Numbered from the stretch's first letter, positions 1-8,747 are shown. The stretch: DNA of 18,692 nucleotides from Porticoccaceae bacterium UBA2002 (GCA_002334915.1 DDCQ01000086.1:1-18692); one strand, 5' to 3'. The notes: generated by a model from the letters alone, not told the origin. Made by a program: numbers and translations.

Positions 1-2645
1 AAGTTCATCTCCTGAGCGTGCAGAGAACGGCCCGACGTCTGAATATGGTATTTCAGCTTTTGACTGCGAGCATTGGCACCGTAGCGATCGCGCATCGATG
101 TAGCCCAGATGCGCCGGGCGACCCGGCCCATCACGGTGTACTCCGGATCCATACCATTGGAGAAGAAGAACGACAGATTGGGAGCAAAGTCATCAATATC
201 CATGCCCCGGGCCAAATAGGCTTCCACAAAGGTAAAGCCATTGGACAGGGTAAAGGCCAGCTGAGAGATAGGGTTGGCTCCAGCCTCGGCAATATGATAA
301 CCAGAGATAGAAACAGAGTAGAAATTGCGAATGGCATGGTCAATAAAGTACTGCTGCATATCGCCCATCATACGCAGACTGAATTCTGTGGAGAAAATAC
401 AGGTATTTTGGCCCTGGTCTTCCTTGAGAATATCTGCCTGCACTGTGCCGCGCACCAGGGTTAATGCATTGGCGCGCAATTCATCATACTCAGTCTGTTT
501 GGGCTGGCGATTGTGTTCAGCTGCAAACTGATCAACCTGCTGGTCGATTGCAGTATTTAAGAACATCGCCAGAATAGTGGGCGCCGGGCCATTGATAGTC
601 ATGGATACCGAGGTCATGGGATCGCAGAGATCAAAGCCATCATAGAGGGCTTTCATATCATCGAGAGTGCAGATAGAGACACCGGCATTGCCGACCTTGC
701 CATAGATATCCGGACGTTCATCCGGGTCCCAGCCATACAGGGTTACCGAATCAAATGCTGTGGACAGTCTCTTGGCATCACTGTATTCCGACAGCGCCTT
801 AAAACGTCGATTGGTTTTAAAGGCATCACCCTCACCGGCAAACATACGCGCCGGATCCTCACCTTCGCGCTTAAAGGGAAACACCCCCGCTGTATAGGGA
901 AACTCACCGGGCAGGTTTTCCAACATTAGCCACTTTAACAGCTCACCATGATCCTCCATGCGCGGCAGTGACACTCGTGAAACCTTGTTGCCCGACAGGG
1001 AAATAGTATTTAGCTTGGTGGTGACCTGCTTGCCATTGGGCAGCACATCAATTTTTTCGTCGCCGGAATAGGCCTCAACCACAGAGGGCCATTTTTCCAA
1101 CAGCTCTGCGGCCGCGCCCTGCATATTCTTGGCACGGCTGGCAATTAGCTGGTCTATCTCTGCTGGCGCCTCAGTCCCGGACTCAATAAGCATGGCCTTG
1201 GTGGCTGTCAGCTGCTGTTGCTGACGGGCCAGACTGGCCTGCACGGCCACGTTGCTGTGATAGTTGCGCACCACAGCGGCAATCTCTGCCAGATAGCGCT
1301 GACGTTCAGCGGGCACCACCACAGATTTTTCTGAGGATGTGCGAATAGTCACAGGGGGTAGATGCTGTTCAAACTGACGCAGACCTCTGGCCTGCAGCAA
1401 TGTTAGTAATTCCTGATAGGCTGCGGTCACTCCATCATCATTAAACCTGGAGGCAATGGTGCCAAATACCGGCATGGTATCGGGAGACTGGGCCCAGGCC
1501 TCGCGGTTGCGCTGTATCTGTTTGCACACATCGCGGTAGGCATCATCGCTGCCTTTACGGTCAAATTTATTGATAATGGCCAGCTCGGCATAGTCCAGCA
1601 TATCTATTTTTTCCAGCTGGCTCTGGGCGCCAAACTCTGGGGTCATTACATAGATTGGCACATCCACATAGGGCACAATGCCGGCATCGCCCTGGCCAAT
1701 ACCTGGAGTTTCAACCACCACCAGATCAAAGCCTCCCAGACGCATGGCGCTGATAATATCGGTCAGCGACTCAGGCACTTCGCCCGTTGCACCTCTGGTA
1801 CCAATGGAGCGCATATAGATATTGGGGTGATAGATAGAATTCATGCGAATGCGATCACCCAGCAGAGCGCCGCCGGTTTTGCGCCTGGTGGGGTCAATGG
1901 CCAGCACAGCAATCTTTAACTGGTCGGCGCTGTCCTGACGGAAGCGGCGTATCAGTTCATCTGTCAGCGATGACTTACCTGCCCCTCCAGTGCCTGTGAT
2001 ACCCAGCACCGGCACAGTATTGTTTAAAAACTGCGCCTGTTCGCGAATAGAGCCCAGCTGCTTTTCGTCCAGCTCACCGCGCTCAATAGCAGTAATTAAA
2101 GTCGCCAAATTACGCAGGCCACCCTCGGCGATATTCAGCTTGTTAGACTCTGTTATCAGCGGCGAACCCGAGTGCAGAGAGCTACGCTGGATCATATCCT
2201 CAATCATACCCACCAGGCCGATATTCTGGCCATCATGGGGCGAGTAAATACGCTCTACGCCATATTCCTGGAGCTCAGCAATCTCCGTGGGAACAATCAC
2301 TCCACCGCCACCGCCAAATACACGAATATGTTGTGCCCCCGCCTGTTTCAACAAATCTATCGCATATTTAAAGTACTCCACATGGCCACCCTGATAGGAG
2401 CTGATGGCAATGGCCTGAGCATCTTCCTGCAATGCAGTTTCCACTACCTCGGCTACCGAGCGATTGTGAGCCAGATGAATAACCTCTACCCCGGCCCCCT
2501 GCAGAATGCGGCGCATAATATTGATTGAGGCATCGTGACCATCAAAAAGGCTGGCGGCGGTAACAAAGCGCAGTGGCGGTGGTGCCCCTTGAGGGCTGGT
2601 ATCAGGCGCAGACAGTTTATCTATTTTGGCTGAGGGCTTGCTCAT
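1..2645 (-). CDS. icmF: Fused isobutyryl-CoA mutase IcmF, N-terminal 881 residues (3' end outside window)
   Basis: Coenzyme B12-dependent interconversion of isobutyryl-CoA and n-butyryl-CoA (some members also act on pivalyl- or isovaleryl-CoA), with its G-protein chaperone fused in the same chain. The frame is open from ATG 2645 to the left edge. An N-terminal B12-binding domain carries DGHDA (D35, H37 as lower axial ligand) and a later GGGG turn. A MeaB/MeaI-like GTPase domain follows, with the P-loop GTGGAGKSS (K224), a DPTRRKTGG segment and NKFD (359-362). The catalytic barrel comes next, with FAGEGDAFKTNRRF near 602-615 and SGYHIAEAGANP near 781-792. The order B12 domain, GTPase, mutase is diagnostic of IcmF and differs from methylmalonyl-CoA mutase. 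About 200 C-terminal residues should lie outside the window, given a usual length near 1,090. A GGAG ribosome site lies 7 bases before the ATG. Upstream is the Hsp70-like gene on the same strand. Confidence 0.94.
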   Translation of the reverse strand, partial: MSKPSAKIDKLSAPDTSPQGAPPPLRFVTAASLFDGHDASINIMRRILQGAGVEVIHLAHNRSVAEVVETALQEDAQAIAISSYQGGHVEYFKYAIDLLKQAGAQHIRVFGGGGGVIVPTEIAELQEYGVERIYSPHDGQNIGLVGMIEDMIQRSSLHSGSPLITESNKLNIAEGGLRNLATLITAIERGELDEKQLGSIREQAQFLNNTVPVLGITGTGGAGKSSLTDELIRRFRQDSADQLKIAVLAIDPTRRKTGGALLGDRIRMNSIYHPNIYMRSIGTRGATGEVPESLTDIISAMRLGGFDLVVVETPGIGQGDAGIVPYVDVPIYVMTPEFGAQSQLEKIDMLDYAELAIINKFDRKGSDDAYRDVCKQIQRNREAWAQSPDTMPVFGTIASRFNDDGVTAAYQELLTLLQARGLRQFEQHLPPVTIRTSSEKSVVVPAERQRYLAEIAAVVRNYHSNVAVQASLARQQQQLTATKAMLIESGTEAPAEIDQLIASRAKNMQGAAAELLEKWPSVVEAYSGDEKIDVLPNGKQVTTKLNTISLSGNKVSRVSLPRMEDHGELLKWLMLENLPGEFPYTAGVFPFKREGEDPARMFAGEGDAFKTNRRFKALSEYSDAKRLSTAFDSVTLYGWDPDERPDIYGKVGNAGVSICTLDDMKALYDGFDLCDPMTSVSMTINGPAPTILAMFLNTAIDQQVDQFAAEHNRQPKQTEYDELRANALTLVRGTVQADILKEDQGQNTCIFSTEFSLRMMGDMQQYFIDHAIRNFYSVSISGYHIAEAGANPISQLAFTLSNGFTFVEAYLARGMDIDDFAPNLSFFFSNGMDPEYTVMGRVARRIWATSMRDRYGANARSQKLKYHIQTSGRSLHAQEMN

Positions 2646-2701
2646 AGTAGCTCCGGGCATAAAAGCCTGTGTTTAGCGGCACAGTCTAATAATCTTGCTT
2701 G

Positions 2702-2715
2702 TTACATGCAAGTAA
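2702..2715. promoter_or_regulatory. 14-bp near-perfect palindrome upstream of icmF (candidate operator)
   Basis: The site reads TTACATGCAAGTAA, and its reverse complement TTACTTGCATGTAA agrees at 12 of 14 positions (TTAC-N-TGCA-N-GTAA). It lies 57-70 bases upstream of the icmF ATG, in the 95-base gap after the Hsp70-like gene. That placement suits a dimeric repressor such as a TetR or GntR protein, but no such regulator gene is in the window, so the binding protein is unknown. No convincing -35/-10 pair could be picked out. Confidence 0.35.
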
Positions 2716-2740
2716 GTTATTTAGCCAAAAAGTAGCAGAT

Positions 2741-4171
2741 TTAGCTTAGATCTGCCTCGGCATACTGATGGTAATCAGCTATGGCAAGACCTGCCGCCAC
2801 ACTGGTAAAGGGGTCGTGCTCCACCACCTTGCCGGCAAACCGGTTGTCGAGAATATCCTTTACCGCAGGAATTAACGATGAGCCACCGGTGCGCAGCACC
2901 AGATCTATATCTCTGGCCTGATAACCCGCCTTATCGAGTATTTTGGCAATAGCCTGTTCAAATTCGAATAGCAGCGGAGCTATCATGGCTTCAAACTCCC
3001 AGCGCTCTACCTCTGCCTGAATATCAATTTCGGGGATATCCAGCACTGCCGCCTCAGCCACCGACAGTTGGGCTTTAAAGGCCTTGATTGCCTCAAAGAC
3101 CTGGTAGCTGTAATTTTGCTGAATCAGATCATAGAGGCGTTTAAATTTATCCGCCGCCTGGTCCGCCTGTGCCATACGCTGCATCACCGGAGCGGTGAAT
3201 TTATTTTGGTTAAGCATATAGCTGATCGGCCAATTGATCAGCAACTCCTGGTACTCACCAAAGGGGAACAAAGTATCCACCGGCGAGCCATCCACCACAC
3301 GACTCCAGCGCTCGCCCCTGCCCAGTAGCGGGAATACCAGCTCGCGAAAAATACACTGGTCAATTCTGTCTCCGCCCAGAGCAATACCATGGGTCGCCTC
3401 CACCTCAAAGCTTGAGCCCTTGCGGCGCAGCACACTGAAGTCCAGAGTGCCGCCACCAAAATCTACAGTAAGTACTAACTCATCGCGACTCTGGGGGTTA
3501 TTGTGCAGATAGCTAATGGTTGCCGCCGTGGGCTCGGGGCAAAATGATTGCTGGCTAATACCGGCATGACCATAGGACTCACCCAATCGCTGCAGAGCGG
3601 TACTGTTGCGTCCATCACCACTGCCCTCAAAGTTTACCGGGTGGCCAATACAGGCATGGCTGACCGACTTCCCCATGGTTGCCTCAAGGGCCTGACGAAT
3701 ACCCAGCAGTATGGGCGTAACCAGTGCCACCAGACGGAATGATCGATCAAAGATAGCAATGCGATCATTTACCCTGTCGCCCAGAAGCCTTTTGGTACCG
3801 CGAAATAGCCGCCCCGGCAAACTGCCATCATTGAATGCCTGGCCATACACCTTATTGGTATCGGACTCTCCGGGGCCACCCATGGCAGTCTCACCGCCCC
3901 CAGTGCCGGTGCGCGCCTCACCGAGCAGCTGGGCACTGAGCTCCACCTTGCGCCCGCGATTGCCACTGATATAACTATCGATTGCCTGCTGGCCAATGGC
4001 AGAGACATATTGCTTATCTATATAGTTGGCCGACGGCATAATGCTGTCGGGAGGCGCTAACTTGACCAGCACCAGTTGCTGACCATCAAAAATGGCAGCT
4101 GCACTGTTGCTGGTACCAAAATCGATACCAATACCCAATCTGGAATGTTGCTGTGGCGAATTTTGTTCCAT
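2741..4171 (-). CDS. Hsp70-family ATPase, YegD-like
   Basis: Cytoplasmic actin-fold ATPase of the Hsp70 superfamily, closest in shape to E. coli YegD (about 450 residues; here 476). Visible motifs are phosphate-1 GIDFGTSNSAA (residues 15-25), EPTAA (213-217), phosphate-2 VDFGGGTLDFS (236-246) and the adenosine motif RTGGSSLIPAV (427-437). There is no DnaK-like beta-sandwich substrate domain and no EEVD tail, so it is a nucleotide-binding domain with helical additions. Its clients are unknown. A glycine-rich stretch at about 88-103 looks like a flexible insertion. It precedes icmF on the same strand, 95 bases upstream, and is divergent from the ferredoxin reductase gene. No strong ribosome site precedes the ATG. 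Family is firm; function is not. Confidence 0.88.
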   Translation of the reverse strand: MEQNSPQQHSRLGIGIDFGTSNSAAAIFDGQQLVLVKLAPPDSIMPSANYIDKQYVSAIGQQAIDSYISGNRGRKVELSAQLLGEARTGTGGGETAMGGPGESDTNKVYGQAFNDGSLPGRLFRGTKRLLGDRVNDRIAIFDRSFRLVALVTPILLGIRQALEATMGKSVSHACIGHPVNFEGSGDGRNSTALQRLGESYGHAGISQQSFCPEPTAATISYLHNNPQSRDELVLTVDFGGGTLDFSVLRRKGSSFEVEATHGIALGGDRIDQCIFRELVFPLLGRGERWSRVVDGSPVDTLFPFGEYQELLINWPISYMLNQNKFTAPVMQRMAQADQAADKFKRLYDLIQQNYSYQVFEAIKAFKAQLSVAEAAVLDIPEIDIQAEVERWEFEAMIAPLLFEFEQAIAKILDKAGYQARDIDLVLRTGGSSLIPAVKDILDNRFAGKVVEHDPFTSVAAGLAIADYHQYAEADLS

Positions 4172-4327
4172 GAAACTGTCACTAGAAGGCCTTTGACCAG
4201 GGCGGGCATTTTAATCTATTTACACCTATTCTGGGACCTTGCCAGCAGATTAATTCACTTTAAGCCGTTTTCCTCAGGGGCATTTACGACTACACTGCTG
4301 CCAAAATAAGAACGGTTAAAAGATTTT
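4172..4327. promoter_or_regulatory. Divergent intergenic region between Hsp70-like and ferredoxin reductase genes
   Basis: This 156-base gap must hold promoters for both flanking genes. On the plus strand a weak sigma-70-like pair TTTACG (4283-4288) and AATAAG (4305-4310), 16 bases apart, precedes the reductase ATG. On the minus strand a TAAAAT hexamer precedes the Hsp70-like gene without a recognisable -35. No sigma-32 type promoter, clear palindrome or riboswitch was seen. Confidence 0.25.
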
Positions 4328-5557
4328 ATGGGTAATACAGGATCCGCTGTGGTCATTGGTGGCAGCCATGCCGCGGTGCAACTGGTTATCAGCCTAAGGC
4401 AAAATGGCTGGGATGGCGGTATTACAGTTATTAGTGAAGAAAATCATATGCCCTATCAGCGCCCGCCCCTGTCCAAAGCCTATCTGGCTGGCGATAGCAG
4501 CAAAGAGCAACTGGCACTGAGAGCGCCGGCAGCATATGAAAAGCTCGATGTAAATTTTATGCTGGGCGTTAAGGTTAAGCGCATAGATGTGCAGGCTCAT
4601 CAGTTGGAGTTAGACAACAACCAAACCCTGGGTTTTAGCAAGCTCGCCCTGTGCACTGGCGCCAGAGTCAGACCACTGCCTATTCCCGGCGCCGACCTGC
4701 GGGGCGTTCACTATCTGCGCACCATGGATGATGTTACTGGTATCCAGCAATCTGCCGCCAGTGCAAAAACCGCCGTGATTATCGGTGGTGGCTATATTGG
4801 CCTGGAGACAGCCGCATCACTTAGCAAACTGGGTATAGCTGTGACCGTTTTGGAAACAGAGTCACGGCTACTAAAGCGCGTGGCCTCCGAAACCACCTCC
4901 GAATTTTATCTGCGTCTGCACCGGGAAAATGGCGTCGATATCAGGTGCAACACTATGGCCACAGCCCTTGAGGGCGACAGTGCCGTCAGCGGCGTTGTCT
5001 GCGGTGATGGCCTTAAAATTGCTGCGGATATGGTGATTATTGGCATAGGTGTTATCCCCAATACCGAATTAGCCTCAGAGGCGGGACTGGAGGTGGACAA
5101 TGGCGTTCTGGTCAATGAATTTGCCCAGACAAGCCACCCGGATATTGTGGCTGCGGGCGACTGTACCAACCACCCCAATGCAATTCTTAATACCAGATTG
5201 CGACTGGAGTCTGTGCCCAATGCCACTGAACAGGCCAAGGCAGCAGCCGCCAGCATCTGTGGCCTAGACAAACAGTATGCCGAACTGCCCTGGTTCTGGT
5301 CTGATCAATATGATGTCAAACTGCAAATTGCCGGAATGAACCAGGGTTATACAGATGCCATCATCAGGGGCGACAAAGCCAGCCGCAGTTTTACTGTCTT
5401 CTATCTAAAAGACAATACAATTCTCGCCGCCGACTGCATCAACCGCCCCAAAGATTTTATGCTGGCAAAAAAACTTATTTTGCAGGCCCAGCCCGTAGAT
5501 ATGGCGGTACTGGCCGATGAAACAACCGAACTAAAAACATTAATCACGGAGCAATAA
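4328..5557 (+). CDS. FAD-dependent ferredoxin reductase (putidaredoxin/rhodocoxin reductase type)
   Basis: Transfers electrons from NAD(P)H through FAD to a [2Fe-2S] ferredoxin, which usually feeds a P450 or ring-hydroxylating oxygenase. The 409-residue length is typical of the family. An N-terminal FAD-binding fold has VVIGGSHAAVQLV (8-20), with GGSHA in place of the common GxGxxG. YQRPPLSKAYL (43-53) is typical of this family. The NAD-binding fold has IIGGGYIGLETAASL (151-165). The second FAD contact is AAGDCTNHP, and a YDVKLQIAG stretch opens the C-terminal domain. Only one base separates its TAA from the ferredoxin ATG, so the two are translationally linked and probably partners. No P450 is nearby, so the final electron acceptor is not identified. 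Confidence 0.92.
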   Translation: MGNTGSAVVIGGSHAAVQLVISLRQNGWDGGITVISEENHMPYQRPPLSKAYLAGDSSKEQLALRAPAAYEKLDVNFMLGVKVKRIDVQAHQLELDNNQTLGFSKLALCTGARVRPLPIPGADLRGVHYLRTMDDVTGIQQSAASAKTAVIIGGGYIGLETAASLSKLGIAVTVLETESRLLKRVASETTSEFYLRLHRENGVDIRCNTMATALEGDSAVSGVVCGDGLKIAADMVIIGIGVIPNTELASEAGLEVDNGVLVNEFAQTSHPDIVAAGDCTNHPNAILNTRLRLESVPNATEQAKAAAASICGLDKQYAELPWFWSDQYDVKLQIAGMNQGYTDAIIRGDKASRSFTVFYLKDNTILAADCINRPKDFMLAKKLILQAQPVDMAVLADETTELKTLITEQ

Positions 5558-5558
5558 T

Positions 5559-5879
5559 ATGCCGGTAATCAACTATATAGAAGCCGATGGCACTGAATAT
5601 AGCGTCAATGTGGCAGAGGGCGTCAGCCTGATGCAGGGCGCACTGGACAATATGATCGAGGGCATTGTTGCTGAGTGCGGCGGCTGCTGTGTCTGCTGCA
5701 CCTGCCACTGTATGATCGACCCCGCCTGGAGCCAAGCTGCAGGCAGCGCAGCCGCGGATGAAGCAGAGATGCTGGAGATGGTCGACGATACAGAGGAAAC
5801 CAGCCGCCTGGCCTGTCAGGTCAAGGTGACCGCAGCAATGGAGGGCATGGTAGTTCGACTGCCTGAATCTCAATACTAG
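5559..5879 (+). CDS. [2Fe-2S] ferredoxin, adrenodoxin/putidaredoxin type, cysteine-rich cluster loop
   Basis: Small soluble electron carrier of 106 residues, the size of putidaredoxin. The cluster ligands fit C-x5-C-x2-C plus a distant Cys: C40, C46, C49 and C86, with C86 in SRLACQV. The C86 spacing and the acidic segment between the ligands match the vertebrate-type ferredoxin family that serves P450s. The loop reads ECGGCCVCCTCHCM, giving four further cysteines (C43, C44, C47, C51) at positions that in putidaredoxin are Ser, Ala, Ala and Val. These could coordinate metal, form disulfides or change the potential; none of this can be told from sequence. It directly follows the reductase gene, and the two form one transcription unit. 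Confidence 0.93.
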   Translation: MPVINYIEADGTEYSVNVAEGVSLMQGALDNMIEGIVAECGGCCVCCTCHCMIDPAWSQAAGSAAADEAEMLEMVDDTEETSRLACQVKVTAAMEGMVVRLPESQY

Positions 5880-6027
5880 ACCGCTGTTTAATCGGTGCCC
5901 GATCAGCGTCTTGGAGAAGAGGTAACCGCCTCAGAAAAAATCTACAAGCTGCAGATTAAGCAGCAGGCACTGGCAGCCTTAAAGATAGATTCGTAATCGG
6001 TCACTGGGGCCCTGTACTGTCAGTTCG
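5880..6027. other. Convergent intergenic region after the ferredoxin gene and pepQ
   Basis: 148 bases between two convergent stop codons. A short stem, GCTGC at 5948-5952 and GCAGC at 5960-5964, reads on the minus strand towards a T-rich stretch several bases later. It is too weak to call a terminator with confidence. A 33-codon GTG-started frame at 5895-5996 has no ribosome site. Nothing else was recognised. Confidence 0.3.
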
Positions 6028-7401
6028 CTACTGGCTTCCCGCAAAGGCATCGCGGGTGAGGTTCTCCAGACTGTTATCGGCATGGACAATAATATTATCT
6101 TCGATGCGAATACCTCCATAGGGCACAAACTCATCGACTCTTGACCAGTTAATCGAGCTGGTATGCTCTCCGGCTTTGAGCTTCTCCAGGTAGGCAGGAA
6201 TAAAGTACAGCCCAGGTTCGACTGTATGAATCTGGTTGGCGACCATAGGGGCGCCGGAGCGCAGCTTGGGATACTTCTCTGGTGGCGGCAGCATATCACC
6301 CTGGGCATTGGCCAGTTGGCTGCCCTTGTCATGGACATTGCAGCCCAGATGATGCCCCAGCCCATGGGGGTAAAAAGAAGCCGCTATATTATTGGCAACG
6401 GCCTCTTCTGCCGATATTTTCAGCACATCAAATTCAATCAGTATCTCGGCAATTTTATGCTGGGAAAGCACATGGATATCCACGGGGCTTTTGCCAATAC
6501 CGCCCTCGGCACAGAGCTCTAATTGCTTTTTATCCATCACCTCAATCATGGCGGCAAAATCACTGCCCGAATCATAGGCATAGGTGCGAGTAATATCCGA
6601 GGCATAACCATAGACTTCAACCCCGGCATCAATCAAAAAACTGCGCGGCGTCTGGGGCTGCTTAAATAAATTATGGTGATGCAATACGGCGGCATGTTCA
6701 TTGACCCCGGCGATAATGCCATAGGGCATTTCATTCTCGCGGCAGTCGCAGGCGGCCAGATAAGCAGCGGCAATCTGCACCTCAGAGGCACCCTGCATAA
6801 AGGCTTGCTGGGCGGCGCGATGGGCAGGAACTGCCCGGCGATTAGCTTCACGCACGCACTCCTGCTCGTAGGCAGTCTTTCCTCGGCGCTGAAAATCAAT
6901 CTGGTGAAGCACAGCCTGTGGATTCCAGAACTCAGCCACCGCCTCCAGTTCATTGGTTTCATTGATAAAGGCAGTGGCTGTGCCGAGGCATTTTTTTACC
7001 TCATCTATGCTGGCATATTCAATAATATCGAAGGCCTGCTCAAACCCTGCAGGCAGACTCTCGGGCGCTGTGTGCCAGATATCTTCGACGCTCAGGAGAA
7101 ATAATCTCGGCTTGCTGGCTGCGCCAGTGATCTGCAAATAACAACCAGCTCTGGTGGCCAGAGGCACCCATTCACGAAAATAAGGGTTGGCCTTAAAGGC
7201 ATAAGCCATATCATCCTGAAACTGCATCTTGGTCTCACCCGACCCAATCAGCAGATCTTCGTAACCAGTGGCTTCCAGAATGGCTTGAAAGCGCAATGAT
7301 TTTTCGGCGATATGGTGCTGGTAAAGCAGCGCTATTTGATTGCCATAGGCAGTGACATCTGTCTTGGAAAGCTGTTGATCAATGACCTGAAACTGATTCA
7401 T
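6028..7401 (-). CDS. pepQ: Xaa-Pro dipeptidase (prolidase), M24B family
   Basis: Dinuclear-metal (usually Mn) cytoplasmic dipeptidase that cleaves Xaa-Pro dipeptides; close relatives also hydrolyse organophosphates (OPAA). The protein has 457 residues, against about 440 for E. coli PepQ. The N-terminal creatinase-like domain spans about 1-170 and the pita-bread catalytic domain follows. Metal ligands can be placed as D258 and D269 (IDAGVEVYGYASDITRTY), H346 (PHGLGHHLG), E395 (HTVEPGLYF) and E434 (GGIRIEDN). The 11-residue D-D and 39-residue E-E spacings match E. coli PepQ. It is the last gene of the minus-strand group, 62 bases after the symporter stop, so it may be co-transcribed and supply amino acids from imported peptides. 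Housekeeping salvage is an equally simple reading. Confidence 0.94.
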   Translation of the reverse strand: MNQFQVIDQQLSKTDVTAYGNQIALLYQHHIAEKSLRFQAILEATGYEDLLIGSGETKMQFQDDMAYAFKANPYFREWVPLATRAGCYLQITGAASKPRLFLLSVEDIWHTAPESLPAGFEQAFDIIEYASIDEVKKCLGTATAFINETNELEAVAEFWNPQAVLHQIDFQRRGKTAYEQECVREANRRAVPAHRAAQQAFMQGASEVQIAAAYLAACDCRENEMPYGIIAGVNEHAAVLHHHNLFKQPQTPRSFLIDAGVEVYGYASDITRTYAYDSGSDFAAMIEVMDKKQLELCAEGGIGKSPVDIHVLSQHKIAEILIEFDVLKISAEEAVANNIAASFYPHGLGHHLGCNVHDKGSQLANAQGDMLPPPEKYPKLRSGAPMVANQIHTVEPGLYFIPAYLEKLKAGEHTSSINWSRVDEFVPYGGIRIEDNIIVHADNSLENLTRDAFAGSQ

Positions 7402-7463
7402 GGGGCGAAATACCTACAATACTCTGACGCAAATAAAACCTAAGCATAGCACCATATTTTGCC

Positions 7464-8747
7464 CTAAACCTGCCTAATAACCCCGGCTTCCGGATCATTA
7501 AAGATATCTGTATCCATATAGCCCTCAGTTTTGGCAACAACGCTGGTAACCATGGCATCACCGGTCACATTGGTCGCCGTGCGCATCATATCCAGCAAGC
7601 GATCCACGCCTATAATCAGGCCTATGCCCTCCACCGGAAGACCTACCTGGTTAAGTACCATCACCAACATAACCAGACCCACGCCGGGCACGGCTGCAGT
7701 GCCAATTGAGGCCAGAGTGGCAGTCAGCACCACGGTGAGATAAGCATCCATACCCAAACCAATATTATAGGCCTGGGCAATAAATACTGTAGCCACTCCC
7801 TGCATAATCGCAGTGCCATCCATATTGATGGTGGCGCCCAGGGGCACGGTGAAGGAGGCAACACTGTTATTGACACCCATTCGCTGCTCCACGGTACGCA
7901 GAGTCACTGGCATGGTGGCACCACTGGAAGCTGTACTAAATGCAAACATCAGCGCCGGACGCATTTTGCTAAGGAACCGTCTGACACTGAGGCCGGTAGC
8001 AGTTTTGAAAATTAATGAATAGACACCAAAGCTGTGCAACAGCAGCACAAATACCACAGTGAAAAAATACTTGGCCAGACTCAAAATCACACCAATACCC
8101 AGGCCGGCAAATAATTTAGCTAAAAGACAGAAGATGCCATAGGGCGCCAGATTCATCAGAATCATAACCATCTTCATAATCACTTCATTCAATGCAGTAA
8201 ATATGCTGCCCACCCGCTGGCCTGTCTCGCCGCTCTTTGAGATGGCAAAGCCCATCAATAGGGAAAATACAATCACCTGCAGTATGCTGCCCTGAGCCAT
8301 AGACTGGATTGGGTTGCTGGGGAACATATTAATAATGGTCGTTTTTAACGGCGGCGCCTCTTTGGCCACAAACTCTGATGTCATAGCCAGATCCACACCC
8401 ACACCGGGCTGCACAATGCTGGCCACTGTGACCGCCAGAGCAATAGCCAGTGCGGTGGTTGTCATATACAGAGCTACTGTTTTACTGGCGACAACAGCCA
8501 TGCGCGAATTATTGCCCAGAGAGGCCACACCACAGACCAAGGAGACAAATACCAGAGGTACAACCAACAGCTTTAGGGAGCGGACAAAAATTTGCCCAAC
8601 AGTATCGAACAGGCCATCGACCAGATACAGATCAAGCCAGATAACAGCAGCAGTGGAACCCAGATTACCACTGGAGAGAAAATTAAGAAGGGCCCCCACC
8701 AGGAGGCCCGAAACCATTGCGGCAACTATTCGCTGAGTCAGACTCAT
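7464..8747 (-). CDS. Dicarboxylate/amino acid:cation symporter (DAACS, SLC1/GltP-like)
   Basis: Inner-membrane sodium- or proton-coupled importer of the glutamate transporter fold, 427 residues with about eight membrane helices. Signature elements are the HP1 tip STASSGATMP (271-280), NMDGT in TM7 (308-312), the HP2 tip with AAVPGVG (351-357) and TM8 DRLLDMMRTATNVTGD. In TM8, D386, R389 and N393 fall at the positions of GltPh D394, R397 and N401. The Arg binds the side-chain carboxylate in acidic-substrate members, so aspartate, glutamate, a C4 dicarboxylate or a related acidic compound is the best guess; neutral-amino-acid members usually lack it. AGGG lies 7 bases before the ATG. The gene sits 69 bases after the TonB receptor gene and before pepQ. 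Confidence 0.92.
   Translation of the reverse strand: MSLTQRIVAAMVSGLLVGALLNFLSSGNLGSTAAVIWLDLYLVDGLFDTVGQIFVRSLKLLVVPLVFVSLVCGVASLGNNSRMAVVASKTVALYMTTTALAIALAVTVASIVQPGVGVDLAMTSEFVAKEAPPLKTTIINMFPSNPIQSMAQGSILQVIVFSLLMGFAISKSGETGQRVGSIFTALNEVIMKMVMILMNLAPYGIFCLLAKLFAGLGIGVILSLAKYFFTVVFVLLLHSFGVYSLIFKTATGLSVRRFLSKMRPALMFAFSTASSGATMPVTLRTVEQRMGVNNSVASFTVPLGATINMDGTAIMQGVATVFIAQAYNIGLGMDAYLTVVLTATLASIGTAAVPGVGLVMLVMVLNQVGLPVEGIGLIIGVDRLLDMMRTATNVTGDAMVTSVVAKTEGYMDTDIFNDPEAGVIRQV

Noticed and set aside
1..2645. Reading the left-edge gene as methylmalonyl-CoA mutase
   Set aside because: The order B12 domain, GTPase, mutase and the FAGEGDAFKTNRRF stretch fit IcmF; methylmalonyl-CoA mutase has the B12 domain at the C-terminus and no fused GTPase.
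5948..5964. GCTGC/GCAGC stem as a terminator for pepQ
   Set aside because: Only five base pairs, and the T run begins several bases after the stem; too weak to call.
5895..5996. A 33-codon GTG-started frame after the ferredoxin gene
   Set aside because: No ribosome site, an in-frame stop just upstream, no recognisable family and a length expected by chance.
7492..7497. TGATCC on the minus strand as another ECF11 promoter
   Set aside because: It lies inside the symporter coding sequence near its end and reads into pepQ without a good -10; similar copies inside lysR and hisF were dismissed for the same reason.
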